Source: Echinarachnius parma | Lineage: Eukaryota; Echinodermata; Echinoidea; Clypeasteroida; Echinarachniidae | Reading direction: 5' to 3' | Assembly: GCA_037951105.1 (NCBI GenBank) | Contig: JBAMJV010007954.1 | Location: 122,505-186,504, forward strand | DNA: 64,000 nucleotides | Shown: positions 10,994 through 21,194 of the stretch, in pieces | How positions within the stretch are numbered: the stretch's first letter is position 1 | Layout of the letters: every line of letters begins with the position of its first letter | The notes under the pieces: model-generated | Databases searched by the model: none | Told to the model about the DNA's origin: nothing | Seen by the model: only the letters and a program-made list of their open reading frames with translations | Position numbers and translations under genes: made by a program

Positions 10994-12603
10994 AGCTCAC
11001 CTGAGCCAAAGGCTCAAGTGAGCTATTGTGATCGCTTTTCGTCCGTCGTCCGTCGTCCGTCGTCCGTCGTCCGTCGTGCGTCGTGCGTCGTGCGTCGTCC
11101 GTCGTCCGTCGTCCGTAAACTTTTTACATTTTCATCTTCTTCTCCAGAACCAATGATCGGATTCCAACCAAACTTGGCAGGAATCATATTTAGGGGTAGA
11201 GGAACCAAAGTTGCTAAAATGGTGGGCGTGGCCCCCAGGGGGGCCCTGGGGGAGGGCACCAAATGTAAAAAATATGTAAATTTTAAACATCTTCTTCTCA
11301 AGATCCAGAAGTATGACAGACCTGATATTTCATATTTAGATGCCTCTATTGATGAAGAATGAAAGTTGTTCACAAGATTTTTGTGGGTGGTCCCATAAGG
11401 GCCCTGTGGGCGTAACAGTTTTTTTGGGGGCCCTACCATAGGAAATATACATTTTCATCTTCTTCTCCAGAATCAATGATTAGATTCCAACCAAACATGG
11501 CAGGAATCATCTTTAGGGGTAGAGGAACCAAAGTTGCTAAAATGGTGGGCGTGGCCCCCAGGGGGGCCCTGGAGGAGGGCACCAAGTGTAAAAAATATGT
11601 AAATTTTAAACATCTTCTTCTCAAGATCCAGAAGTATGACAGACCTGATATTTCATATGTAGATGCCTCTATTGATGAAGAATGAAAGTTGTTCACAAGA
11701 TTTTTGTGGGTGGTCCCATAAGGGCCCTGTGGGCGTAACAGTTTTTTTGGGGGCCCTACCATAGGAAATATACATTTTCATCTTCTTCTCCAGAATCAAT
11801 GATTAGATTCCAACCAAACATGGCAGGAATCATCTTTAGGGGTAGAGGAACCAAAGTTGCTAAAATGGTGGGCGTGGCCCCCAGGGGGGCCCTGGAGGAG
11901 GGCACCAAGTGTAAAAAATATGTAAATTTTAAACATCTTCTTCTCAAGATCCAGAAGTATGACAGACCTGATATTTCATATGTAGATGCCTCTATTGATG
12001 AAGAATGAAAGTTGTTCACAAGATTTTTGTAGGTGGCCCCACAAGGGCCCTGTGGGCGTAACAGTTTTTTTTGGGGCCCTACCATAGGAAATATACATTT
12101 TCATCTTCTTCTCCAGAACCAATGATTAGATTCCAACCAAACATGGCAGGAATCATCCTTAGGGGTAGAGGAATCGAAGTTGCTAAAATGGTGGGCGTGG
12201 CCCTCAGGGGGGCCCTGGGGGAGGGCACCAAGTGTAAAAAATATGTTAATTTTAAATATCTTCTTCTCAAGATCCAGAAGTATGACAGGCCATCGCAGAA
12301 TGGCCCCATAGGGTCCCTATGTGAGTGGGGTTAATATGCTGAAGTGGTCAGTGGCTGGTGAAATGTGTTAAGCTTTGTCTTATATGTGTGTCTGTCTTTT
12401 TTTATGATTCACCCAAACATTATGGTAAATCATAATGTTAGGTACAGGGGATCAAAAGTTATTGATTAAATAGTACATCACATTATAGATTTTGGCATGA
12501 TTTCAACTGATTTCATATCTTCTGAGGGTGCCAGAGAGAACATGCGCCAGATGTGAATTGATTGACCTCGGGTGAGCGTCGTGCCCCCCTGGGGCTCTTG
12601 TTT
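10994..12603 (+). mobile_element. Hairpin-ended element with 323-bp tandem core (copy 2)
   Basis: It has the same 5' hairpin, microsatellite and 3' tail (CCCCTGGGGCTCTTGTTT) as 2492-5612. The core has unit marks at 11131, 11454, 11777 and 12100, exactly 323 bp apart; the fourth unit is cut short at about 12290, where the tail begins. The units are almost identical. The unit length is not a multiple of three, so the 109- to 138-residue frames repeated here are not a gene. It lies inside the DIRS cassette A', so it is younger than the DIRS copy. Confidence 0.85.
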
Positions 12604-12734
12604 GGAACTCCGTTCTGCCACACAGGTGGGCAAGACAATGTATGTAACACCCAGGTGAGTTTGTTGTGTGTGGTATCTAAGCTAGGTCTTGTGCTGCGCT
12701 CTCGTTGGCCTCGGGTAGCGAGGATCGCGAGTCA

Positions 12735-13280
12735 GGGCGATTGAGGCCGGGTTTCTTCCCCCGGTTCGAGTTGAGTTGGGACCAGGGGGAATGGATTTTC
12801 ACTCCCGTTTTGCCTTCGCGCCTCACGGTTGGGCGAGGCAATGTTGTGGCACCCAGGTGATCCCTTGGCTTAAGGTTTGTAGGGTGATCCTGAAGACGGT
12901 CCCCCTATCACTGCAGGGCCCGGGACCGTTGCGCCAGCCTAGGTGCTATCCCCGGTTGTAAGCCGCAGGCGGTACGGTAAGGCCGACTAACCCCAGCTTT
13001 AGATAATTAAGCTATATTAAAGCTAGCTGGGGTTCGCCACGGTAAAAGATGTTATTCCCCGGGCCACTTCTTACCTTTACCAATAAGTCCTCTCACAAGC
13101 AGGAGTAGCCAGCTCGTTCCGAGGCCTTTGACGCACGTGGGTCAGCAGTGCATCCAGGAGCCTACTGGGCATCGTCCAACTTACGACCATACCACGCTGG
13201 TTATATCTACCCAGGATGGACGGGCTACTGCTTATTCCCGGATACCTGGTCTCGGTAGGCCAGTTCCCACCAGGCCGTGG
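12735..13280 (+). pseudogene. Decayed second copy of cassette A (cassette B)
   Basis: It is collinear with 10040-10503: shared phrases include CGCGCCTCACGG, TGAAGACGGTCCCCCTATCA, TATCCCCGGTTGTA-type text and AAGTCCTCTC. It ends with a GTAAGT donor at 13281, at the position equivalent to the donor at 10504. A roughly 90-bp segment around 12970-13060, including an AT-rich hairpin (CCCCAGCTTTA / TAAAGCTAGCTGGGG), is extra. The reading frame is broken. Confidence 0.6.
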
Positions 13281-13371
13281 GTAAGTACTCTTAGTCTTGC
13301 GGCTGTTTCTGTCCGTTCTGTCTGCGCTCCCCCTGGTGCTGTGGTACAGGGGGATGTGATGTACATTTCGG

Positions 13372-13443
13372 GGTGCCGTGGCGCAGCGGTAACGCCTCTG
13401 ACTCCAGGTCAGAAGACTGCGTGTTCGCATCACGTTGGGGTCA
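13372..13443 (+). tRNA. tRNA-Trp(CCA)-like sequence, probably pseudogene
   Basis: A 72-nt cloverleaf can be drawn: D arm GCGC/ACGC (one mismatch), perfect anticodon stem TCTGA/TCAGA with loop CTCCAGG (anticodon CCA), and T stem GCGTG/CACGT. The acceptor stem has a G-G mismatch and several wobbles, and the T loop is TTCGCAT rather than the usual TTCAAAT. The anticodon arm and D arm closely match animal tRNA-Trp from memory. No T-run follows directly. It lies inside the DIRS element, so it is more likely a captured or SINE-derived copy than an active gene. Confidence 0.6.
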
Positions 13444-13916
13444 CCATTATGTGATATGGTTCTTTGGTGTGTATATATTTAGAGTTAAATTTGAAGTTTG
13501 TCCCATACTCGTTGTTCATGACAGTGCGACAATGTATGAGGGAATAGATTTTATGATGTGGCTTCCAGGAGATCCCGTTACTTTAGGTAGTGGGATCGAT
13601 CCGTGCGCTAGCCAGGGTGTCGCCCCGGGCTATTAGACGCTAGCGTAATCTTTGATAATTGCTACGGTAAATTAATTAAGAAAGGAGCCATGTTATGGCT
13701 TGTATTTAAATTTTGGGTACGCATATGGATAAGTTCCTGTCGCTCTCAGTGAATGCTATTTGATTCTTGAGGAGCGGGAGTATGGTTTGAGCCCCGTCTA
13801 GACGTAGGTCATGCTGTGAGCTGTATTAAAATTCTCTCGATATAGTCGTCTTGACCGCATGTCCTTGACGCACAGGTTGATGCGCGTCACTTGCCACGGG
13901 GTGTTTAGTCACCTGC

Positions 13917-14160
13917 GCGGGGTAGGTTCCTTTGGTTCCTTGGTTCCTTTGGTTCCTCCGGGATCTCTGCCCGCGGTAGACCTATCGGGGTGCCCGCGCG
14001 ACCTCTGGCGGGTCCCCTTTTCCGCTGCCCTTTGCTGCGCGGGGCGGGTTCCTTTGGTTCCGTTGGTTCCTTTGGCTCCCCCGGGATCCCTGTCCGCGGT
14101 AGACCTATCCGGGTGCCCGCGCGACCCCTGGCGGGTCCCCTTATCGCTGTCCTTGCTCTT
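13917..14160 (+). repeat. Tandem duplication (about 125 bp) in DIRS interior
   Basis: Two copies of a GC-rich block, beginning near 13920 and 14045, share TTCCTTTGGTTCC, GCGGTAGACCTATC and GCGGGTCCCC. A long poly-C run follows at about 14190-14209. Confidence 0.8.
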
Positions 14161-15015
14161 GTCCCGTGGGGTGGGGGGGGAGCCGGTGCCCCCCCCCCCC
14201 CCCCCCCCCACCGACTTCCCTTTGGTTTTTACCTTCGGGCGTCTAGGTGGGGCGCCGGACAGTTATATTTTTTGTGGAGGTTTCGCTTCCCTCGTCGAGT
14301 GAGGGTCGCGAGGCTGCAGGATGAGGCATCTGTTTGCGGACCAGGCGGGTCCAGATTCGTGTTCGGACGAGACCGCCAGGGCTTTAGGTTGCGTCCTGGC
14401 AGGGTCGCCACGACTCTTGTCTTATGGCTTGTTTGTTGTCTACTACTATCTCCCCTAGGCCTGTGTGGATCCGGCCCGGTTTGAGCCCGATCTCAGGGCA
14501 TAACGTTGCCTGTGGGTCTGGGTTATGCGCCGGGCTCCGTTGCGATGGCCAGTGGGCCATTGTTGGTTTTAAGCCACGCGATCGGCGTTGTTTATGTTGT
14601 GGACAAGGAGTTGTATCATAGGGTCAGCCTCGTTAAGGCGGTTACTCATCAGTTCGATTCCCCTTTCTCAGTCGAATGCTCGTGTGCACGGATGGCGGGC
14701 TGGCCATTGCATTTAAGACAGTTTGGCTTTGATAGGGTGGTTAGCCAACTTGGTATCCCAACGTTCTATACCTCGTTTTCCGGGGGAGGACTGAATTTTC
14801 CGTGGACACAGTCGGGGTTTTCTTCTTCCTCAGCCCCGTTGCTGTGTAACTAAACCTGATCCGGTGTCGTTGGTTCCCTTGCGTACGAGGCTCCCCGGCT
14901 GATATTGTATCTCGGTTTTTTGCCGTTCTAGATGTCCCTTGTTTCAGCATGGAGTCTTTCATTCATCCCCACGCCCCCGTTCGCCTAGGCTGTTGGCAGT
15001 CTCTCGGTTCCCAGG

Positions 15016-15570
15016 TTGGGTTGCGGTCAGTTCAGTGCCGAGGCCTTCTCATTTGGCCTGAAGTCCTTCTCCAGGGACCCCTTTCGGCAGGTGTCGGTGG
15101 TGCCAGGCTCCCACGATCTCGAGGAGTCCGGATATTCTCTTTTCAGAGGTCGTACTTCGTCTGCTCCTTGCAGAGATACTCAGTTGGGTCAGGTCGCTAG
15201 GTCCCTCTTCATCGAGCTGAAGTCACGAGTGATTCCTTCGGGTGGTTCAGATGCCTTCCGTCGCCTACGCATGAGGCTGTTGGCCTCGGCGGAGTCTTGG
15301 CAGGTTCCCGGCCTCCTCATCAGCTTGGTGGTCCTAGTGCCGGTTGTCGTTCTCCTTCCGGTCCCTACAAATGCTCCAGATGCAGGATATTTGGGGGGTT
15401 TTTCTTCCGCCCCTCCAGGGACGGTCGGTCGGGGTTGGGTTCCCGACAGTCCCATGGTCGTTGCAGATATAAGCTGGCGGGGGGGGACGCGAGGCCGTCT
15501 CCTCCCGTCTCAATGGCTCCTTCTCCCCACGGTCTTCAGGATGATTTGCGGGGGGGCAATTAAGTCTTAA
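15016..15570 (+). CDS. Open frame of unknown function in DIRS interior
   Basis: 184 codons open on the plus strand. The first 100 residues look protein-like, with a predicted helical, basic stretch (LFIELKSRVIPSGG, then FRRLRMRLLASAESW); the rest is hydrophobic and irregular, so a frameshift near 15300 is possible. The position upstream of the recombinase fits a Gag or linker part of a DIRS element, but no reverse transcriptase motifs such as YxDD were found here. Confidence 0.3.
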   Translation: MGCGQFSAEAFSFGLKSFSRDPFRQVSVVPGSHDLEESGYSLFRGRTSSAPCRDTQLGQVARSLFIELKSRVIPSGGSDAFRRLRMRLLASAESWQVPGLLISLVVLVPVVVLLPVPTNAPDAGYLGGFSSAPPGTVGRGWVPDSPMVVADISWRGGTRGRLLPSQWLLLPTVFRMICGGAIKS

Positions 15571-16230
15571 TGGACGATAGATTCCTTGAGAGTCATTTAT
15601 CTGGCTTATGTGGGGTAGCTCACATGAAATAGTGATACACATGATTGAGGTGACCTAATATGTATGTAGGTTGCCTATTACTGATGGCACTAACATTAGC
15701 AGTGTATCTGCGGTATTCGTCAGGGCGCTCTATTTATATGAGAATGGGTTTATAGTGACAATATTTGGCTAGTATTGTAGTGGTGGAGTTTGCAATTTGA
15801 GGGCCAGAACATGGCTCATTTGTTGTTTTGCCTATGGTAAAGGAAATGCAAGTATTTGGTAAATGCTTGCCAATTGCAAACTTAATAATTTTATTTGAAT
15901 TATACTGCATCGAGAACCTAGTTCCCGAATCATGCAGGCGCTTTGTGTTACGACGCCCATCTCCCAGGTCTCTGGTACCGTCCTGGGTCTCGACCGGTGT
16001 TCTCAGGCCTTGGTCCGTGCTCCAGGTTGAGCCTATGTTGAGGGCCTCCCTTGGCTGGAGCCGGTCCTGCCGGTCTTCCTGCTGGCGTTGGCCCTGACCC
16101 GAGGCGGAGTACCTGGCGCACCTTGTTAGCATTAGGTCAGGGCTGGTAAGAGATGGGTGGTGGTCGGCCCTTCCGTCCAAGGGGGCTGTTTATTACTGGG
16201 AACCCAGTTTTTTGCCCAGCCGCCGGCCCG

Positions 16231-16290
16231 GGGTCACAAGACCCGGGCAATGGCCGCGTCTGGGCTCCCCTTCGTTAATGGTGCTGGCGA
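16231..16290 (+). pseudogene. Extra HxxR-box fragment of a tyrosine recombinase
   Basis: The frame reads HKTRAMAASGLPFVNGA from 16235, strikingly like HEFRAMADSWALVNGA 105 bases downstream in the same frame. In-frame stops lie between the two. It is either a local duplication of the box or a remnant of a second recombinase copy. Confidence 0.5.
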
Positions 16291-16328
16291 TTCTCGCAGC
16301 AGGACATGATACGCTTGTTTTTAGTCAC

Positions 16329-16500
16329 TTGTCCATGCCCACGAGTTCCGGGCGATGGCCGACTCGTGGGCTCTCGTTAACGGAGCCCCTGTTGGGCGAG
16401 GTTCTACGGGCTCCTTGCTGGGCGTCGCCAAATGCGTTCGTCTCATGTTATCGGCGAGACGTGGTGGCCGGAGGCCCGGTCCTTGCTGAGGCGTTTCTGG
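16329..16500 (+). pseudogene. C-terminal tyrosine recombinase remnant of DIRS element
   Basis: The HxxR box (H codon 16340-16342, R codon 16349-16351) is followed, after a one-frame shift near 16385-16390, by a segment with EVLRAPCW and SPNAFVSCYRRD. The Y codon at 16449-16451 is the likely nucleophile, about 36 residues after the histidine. This spacing and the W-x-S-P-N-x-F-x-x-x-Y pattern are typical of DIRS recombinases as I remember them. The enzyme would integrate the circular cDNA. The N-terminal half and the first catalytic arginine were not found. The frameshift makes it inactive. Confidence 0.75.
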
Positions 16501-16593
16501 CGGCTGGCCCTATGTAGATGTAGTCTGCGTTGTCCGACCCCTCCTCCAGTCAGTAAGTATACTTCCCGTATGCTATTTGTGTGGGTCAGGGAT

Positions 16594-16692
16594 TATACAA
16601 ATGTTGAAGGGGGTTGGTTAGGGATCTCGATATGGATTAAATGAATCTTAGTGATTTCATTATCCATTAGAGATACTAACCAACCCCCTTCA
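16594..16692. repeat. Internal complementary region of DIRS element
   Basis: Bases 16594 to about 16637 are the reverse complement of the left outer end (8865-8908), and the following bases to 16692 are the reverse complement of the right outer end (about 16867-16918). The junction reads TTTAAT-style text at about 16636-16640. This is the template needed to rebuild complete ends during DIRS replication. Confidence 0.9.
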
Positions 16693-16734
16693 TAAATTCC
16701 CTCCCGTCCTCCCCGCGTCGGTAGTCGTGCGCGT

Positions 16735-16878
16735 TTGAAAGAGGACAATTATGGCCCAGCGCCAGGTATATATAGGTGGTGTAGTCTCGGTCCAAGGCAG
16801 TTTCTTTTTAGGGTGGTTTTTAGCGAGTTGTTTCTGTGCATCCAAATGGATATACAAATGTTGAAGGGGGTTGGTTAG
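16735..16878 (-). repeat. Right inverted terminal repeat of DIRS element
   Basis: 144 bp, reverse complement of 8882-9025. It is followed by a unique 40-bp right extension up to the AAT at 16916-16918. Confidence 0.93.
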
Positions 16879-16950
16879 TATCTCTAATGGATAATGAAAT
16901 CACTAAGATTCATTTAATTTCTCTGGAGAAATGGCAATGAAACCGAGCAG

Positions 16951-17105
16951 TTAACCCATTGCCTACTAGAACTGGGTGGATCCTGTATTAACACTATGGG
17001 ATTGTATAATCTAGTAGGGAACAGGTTAACCCATTGCCTACTAGAACTGGATGGATCCTGTATTAACTCTATGGGGATTGTATAACCTAGTAGGGAACAG
17101 GTTAA
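16951..17105. mobile_element. Two head-to-tail TTAACCC mini-elements
   Basis: Two units of about 75 bp (TTAACCCATTGCCTACTAG ... CTAGTAGGGAACAGGTTAA) share the middle TTAA. Inverted ends of 17-19 bp. A diverged relative lies at 43680-43761. Confidence 0.75.
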
Positions 17106-17113
17106 AGGTCAAT

Positions 17114-17338
17114 GGCCCGTGTTCACAAAGGAGGTTTGTACAAACCATGGTTTAAACCATGGTTTACATATCTATGGAATGCCAATTGTAAACTGATGGA
17201 GAGAGAAAGTAAATTCCTTACTTGTTAACAATGTTGATGGTACAAATTCTCTCTCCATCAGTTTACAATTGGCATTCCATAGATGTAAACCACGGTTTGA
17301 ACCATGGTTTGTACAAACCTCCTTTGTGAATACGGGCC
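17114..17338. mobile_element. Foldback MITE, GGCCCGT ends
   Basis: The arms are about 90 bp and nearly perfect: GGCCCGTGTTCACAAAGGAGG at the left mirrors CCTCCTTTGTGAATACGGGCC at the right. A loop of about 40 bp separates them. AAT-like flanks on both sides fit a 3-bp target duplication (Harbinger-like, inference). Confidence 0.85.
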
Positions 17339-17537
17339 AATATGTCTAGTGAGGTTGAACAATACGCTAAACCATATAGTTTCCATATGCCAAACTGAAG
17401 CCCTGCTAACTGGCAGGTGAAATGTAATGTTTGTAACCATGGTAATTTGTCTGGTGAAAGAAGCTCGGTCTGAGTGACACGCCCTGATTTCATCTCTGTT
17501 TATCCAATGAACATTCTGAAGAATTATTTCTCTATTT

Positions 17538-17942
17538 CAGGGAAAAAATTAAAATTTAATTTTCGGGGGGCTACTTTTATAGCTTACGTGCATTCAAATG
17601 ACTCTTAAAAGTTTGTTTTGCATTGAACTCTCAGCACATTTACAGGGTCTCTTTCTTGTCATTATGATTTTCGGGGACTCTTTTTGGCATTTGATGACAC
17701 ACGCAGTACCCCAGGGTACCGTTGTACCCCGGTATCCCGCGTTGTGTAGCGCCATCTTACGTCCAACCGTACCGCAGCTATTGCGTTGTGCATGTATGCA
17801 CGCTATACCCACAGTACAGCCCTAAAAATTAAATAAATAATTAAACAAAATGGCGAATTTTCGTCTGGTACCCCGGGGTACCGTTTATGTCATCATTTAT
17901 GGGGCAAATTCGCCCTGAGCCCCTGTGTATTTTCTTTCACTG
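17538..17942. mobile_element. hAT-like non-autonomous element (CAGGGAAAA...CACTG)
   Basis: It is bounded by the exact 8-bp duplication CTCTATTT (17530-17537 and 17943-17950). The ends begin CAG and finish CTG, and the interior carries the family words GGGGGCTACTTTTA and CCCTGTGTATTTTC. An 8-bp duplication is the hAT signature. A second inverted-repeat element (about 17692-17895, GTACCCCRGGGTACC ends) is nested inside. Confidence 0.88.
17692..17895. mobile_element. Nested MITE with GTACCCC ends
   Basis: Left GATGACACACGCAGTACCCC and right GGTACCCCGGGGTACC ... ATGTCATC form inverted arms. It sits inside the hAT-like element. Confidence 0.55.
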
Positions 17943-18240
17943 CTCTATTTTATCAGTGTTACACCAAAAGAACTCAGTCTGATACTCTTAGCCAAATGTT
18001 ATATCTGGTCACATTCAGAGCATTGCCCAATTGATATGAAAGTTTGAAAGGAAATCAATCTGATTCAAGTCTGATGAAATGAGCGATTAATTTCTCCTGC
18101 TAAAGGGCATGAGATTTAAATCATTCTGTGTCTTATCCATGTCATAATGCTCTTTATGAAAGGATTAGAAACGGGTTATTGTACATAATTATAATTCTAT
18201 TTCTATGGTAATACTAATCAATGCTGCTTAGCATCTAGAT

Positions 18241-18325
18241 TAGTCTTAGTGGCCACCTGTCTACAGTGGACACATTTTTTTCTGTCTCACTTGCATTGGT
18301 TGCTATACACAGGTTTGTCTGTATT
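18241..18325. mobile_element. Partial MITE of the CAAACCTGTCTTAGTGGCCAC family
   Basis: It matches the ends of the two complete copies at 51021-51180 and 51245-51404 but lacks the middle. Confidence 0.7.
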
Positions 18326-18410
18326 AAGTTCTATTTACTGACTATTGGACATTGTGAGTTACTATGGGAACGTTGTTCATGGGTTGTAGTACTTGATGTA
18401 ATGTATACTG

Positions 18411-18920
18411 TCCCCGTGTTCACACACAACAAATTTCATCCCTTAATCATCTCTATAGAATCATCACTAGCGATACGACGTTTCTTTAGTGATGATTAAA
18501 TCAAACCTGGTCTACGTTCACATGCACAGAGCATATATCGAACAACAGCTGTTTTCCAGATGGTGCCAAACCCCCGAATCGTATAAGTGCGCAGTTTGTT
18601 ACTGCGCAGTGTGTTGTCATTTTTTTCTGTCTGCGCTCTCTCTCTGCAGCTGTGCGAGCGAACGTTCGCATTAAGCCACGCCCACTTAGTCATGATTAGC
18701 CAGTTACGGTTGCTCACACACGGAATAAGCGTGATTCTATAGTCAGCTCTCGTACGAAACGACGATAAAACCAGCGTATCGCTAGTCATCTCTAGCGATA
18801 CGTCGTTTCGTTAGTAAGCGTTCAGACACACGAATTTTTAATGGGAAGCTGATTCTATAGTCAGCTGCTGATTCTTTAGTCATGATTAAGGGCTGAAAAT
18901 TGTGTGTGTGAACAAGGGGA
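18411..18920. mobile_element. MITE with TCCCCGTGTTCACACAC ends
   Basis: The left end TCCCCGTGTTCACACACAAC mirrors the right end GTGTGTGTGAACAAGGGGA, followed inside by CCCTTAATCAT and its inverse. Internal inverted repeats include AGCGATACGACG / CGATACGTCG. About 510 bp. No transposase. Confidence 0.78.
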
Positions 18921-20260
18921 ATGAGAATGTTGCCTTCTGTTACGTACATGCACCATTGACATTTGCATCAATCATTATAGCCAACAGCTGGTTCGGAACT
19001 CAACCCTGGGAAACGTATCAAATGAACAAAAAAGGAAGAGAACATAGAATTGATATAGATTATAAGATTTAATAGTGGGGACAATTTTGCTTGATGGTGA
19101 ATATTATTTGTTCTTCCTTTGTGCAAATAGCGAGACTTTGTGTGCAAATACAGAGTGAAGAAATTGTACCGAGAGTTGTTATAAATTTGCCAGAATATTT
19201 GATACTTCCAAGTCAATTGTTAATTATTGAATGTATGTTTGTATATTTACTTGTTTATATAATTATTATTATTAATAAATCTATTCATTGATGTAATTGT
19301 TTGTGTATTTATTAATTCCTTTATTTATGTAACTATTTTATCCCTGCATTTTCAGATATTATGATTTGGGGGCTCTTTATATGATTTTAAGGCTATTCTT
19401 ATGATTTCTAGGACTATTTGATAATTTATGGGGCTCATTTATAGTTGTTCATGAGCTACATTCAAAGCACTCTCAACCTTTATGTATTTTCCACATTTTG
19501 TTGAGGCTTCCAAAACTTTCAGAAGGTTGACCAAAATATTTCACATTTTGCATGTCAATCCAGCTCCATGGCAGTGCGAGGCCTTGACTGCCATAAATAA
19601 CCAGTGCAATCTCCCAGGAACATATGTGGAGTGACATTTGCATACAATACACCAGAGGAATTCACATATAAAGATATCTCACTTCATGAGAAATGTGCCA
19701 TTACCAGGGACAAAGAAACACATGGGGAGCTCAGGGTAAAATAGCCCCTAAATTGCCAAAAGAGCCCCTTAAAATCATAAAAGAGCCCCCCCCACACAAA
19801 TTTACATCTATAGAGCACAGAGTATACCAAATTTCAGAGAGCGATTTACCAGCCAAACGGCTAGAGAAGTAGCCACTAATAATTAAATGATATTCCCCCT
19901 GGCTTTAAGAGGCACATTCTCCCCATCATCAAACAAGTTTATTCCAGGGCACTTTGAAAAAAAAAAAGAAAAAAAGAATGTTATCACCTTTAATGTTCTG
20001 CCTTGGATCCTGTTACAGTAAAACATGGTATTGTTTGTGCAAAGGTCAATAACGGTTAACGGAAGAGTAATCTTTATAGATGGGTTCGTTTATATACTAA
20101 TTGCTTCATTTAGGATCAAAGAAACTGGTCTTTACATACAAGTGGTCTTCTCTACAGGTGGCTGCTAGATCAGGCTCAAAATCAGGTTCAAAATTTGTCC
20201 TCTATGCCCATGGCTTCAACAGGTTATTATTCAAGTTGAAGCTGACATTACATTGTTATT
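18921..20260. other. Unassigned region with remnants of the GGGGGCTC family
   Basis: Fragments of the hAT-like family (GGGGGCTCTTTATATG at about 19368; AAAAGAGCCCC near 19760-19790) lie in otherwise featureless AT-rich DNA. No exon is supported. Confidence 0.5.
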
Positions 20261-20261
20261 A

Positions 20262-21080
20262 GGGGTTAGGGGGTCAATGCTGGAATTCTGCAATTCGCAT
20301 GAAAGTGTGGGGGGGAGGGGCAACCTTTACTTTTGGTAGCTGTCAAACATTGGTATCTGCACTTGACCTAAACTAAAGAATACTTTTTGTGCCATTAGGC
20401 TTAGCTGAGGGATGAAAAATCTTTTTGTAAAGGATTATGGGTTCAATGTTAGAATTATACCAGTCAACAGGGGGGTACAAACTTCACCCTTTCAACTACC
20501 TGCACACTCTTCTACTCATACCGAGATGTAAGCTTCAAGCGTTGGTATCTGCACTTGACATTGAATCCATGTTGTGCCACCAAGGGATGAATGTCTTGTG
20601 ATAAAGGGTCAGGGGATCAATGCTAAACTGCTGGCAGTGATCAAGGGTGGGGGGGGGGGGGGGGGGGGAGGCACACCTCACCCCTCCAGTTCCAACTAGG
20701 CCCCCACATGAGTTTAAAGCCAGGCCTTGGTGTCTGTCTTGATTATTTGCACTTAACATATAGAATTCATGTTGTGCCACCAATGGATGAATGTCATGTG
20801 ATAAAGGGTCAGGAGATCAATGCTAGACCTCTGGCAGTGATCAAGGGGGACAAACTGCACCCCTCCTCCAGTCCCTACCAGACCCCCACGCTCCCACATT
20901 GTGTTTGAAGCAATCAAGCCTCTGGTATATGCACTTGACTCTTATAATCCATGTTGTGTACCACCAAGGCCACGAGGGATGAATGTTCTTTCTAAAAGTA
21001 AAAGGGGATCAATGCCAGAATTCTTCCAGTGATCAAGGGATTCCAGGGGGGCAATCTTCACCCTTCAAACCAGACCTCAC
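20262..21080 (+). repeat. Diverged tandem repeat, about 195-bp unit
   Basis: At least four imperfect units, marked by TATCTGCACTTGAC-like text at about 20353, 20544, 20740 and 20925, and by GATCAATGCTAGA..CAGTGATCAAGG. G- and C-runs (for example 20648-20669) lie within. There is no coding potential. Confidence 0.8.
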
Positions 21081-21194
21081 AGGGTTATGGATCACCCCCC
21101 CCCCCCCCCCCCCCCCCAGCGGCAGGGGTACCTTGTTGCTTGGTCTACACCCGTTTTGTGTACTAGTAGAATCAGAATTTAGAGGCTCGGGATA

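Larger units (their letters stand above)
8865..16918 (+). mobile_element. DIRS-like tyrosine-recombinase retrotransposon
   Basis: An 8.05-kb GC-rich block with the full DIRS end architecture: 144-bp inverted terminal repeats (8882-9025 and 16735-16878), different outer extensions on each side (17 bp left, 40 bp right), and at 16594-16692 an internal complementary region. That region joins the reverse complements of both outer ends. Both element edges and the joint share the trinucleotide AAT, and there is no target duplication, as expected for recombinase-mediated insertion of a circle. Just upstream of the internal region is a broken tyrosine recombinase C-terminus. I see no recognisable reverse transcriptase. 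The interior holds a duplicated exon-like cassette, a tRNA-Trp-like sequence and a 1.6-kb nested element. The copy is therefore inactive or non-autonomous. Confidence 0.88.

Noticed and set aside
11023-12085. Repeated 69-, 109- and 138-codon frames on both strands
   Set aside because: They recur once per 323-bp tandem unit. The unit is not a multiple of three, and both strands are open, so this is a satellite-like array and not a repeated gene.
13859-14484. Overlapping 147- and 164-codon frames in the DIRS interior
   Set aside because: They run over a GC-rich tandem duplication and a poly-C run, where stops are rare by composition; no conserved motif.
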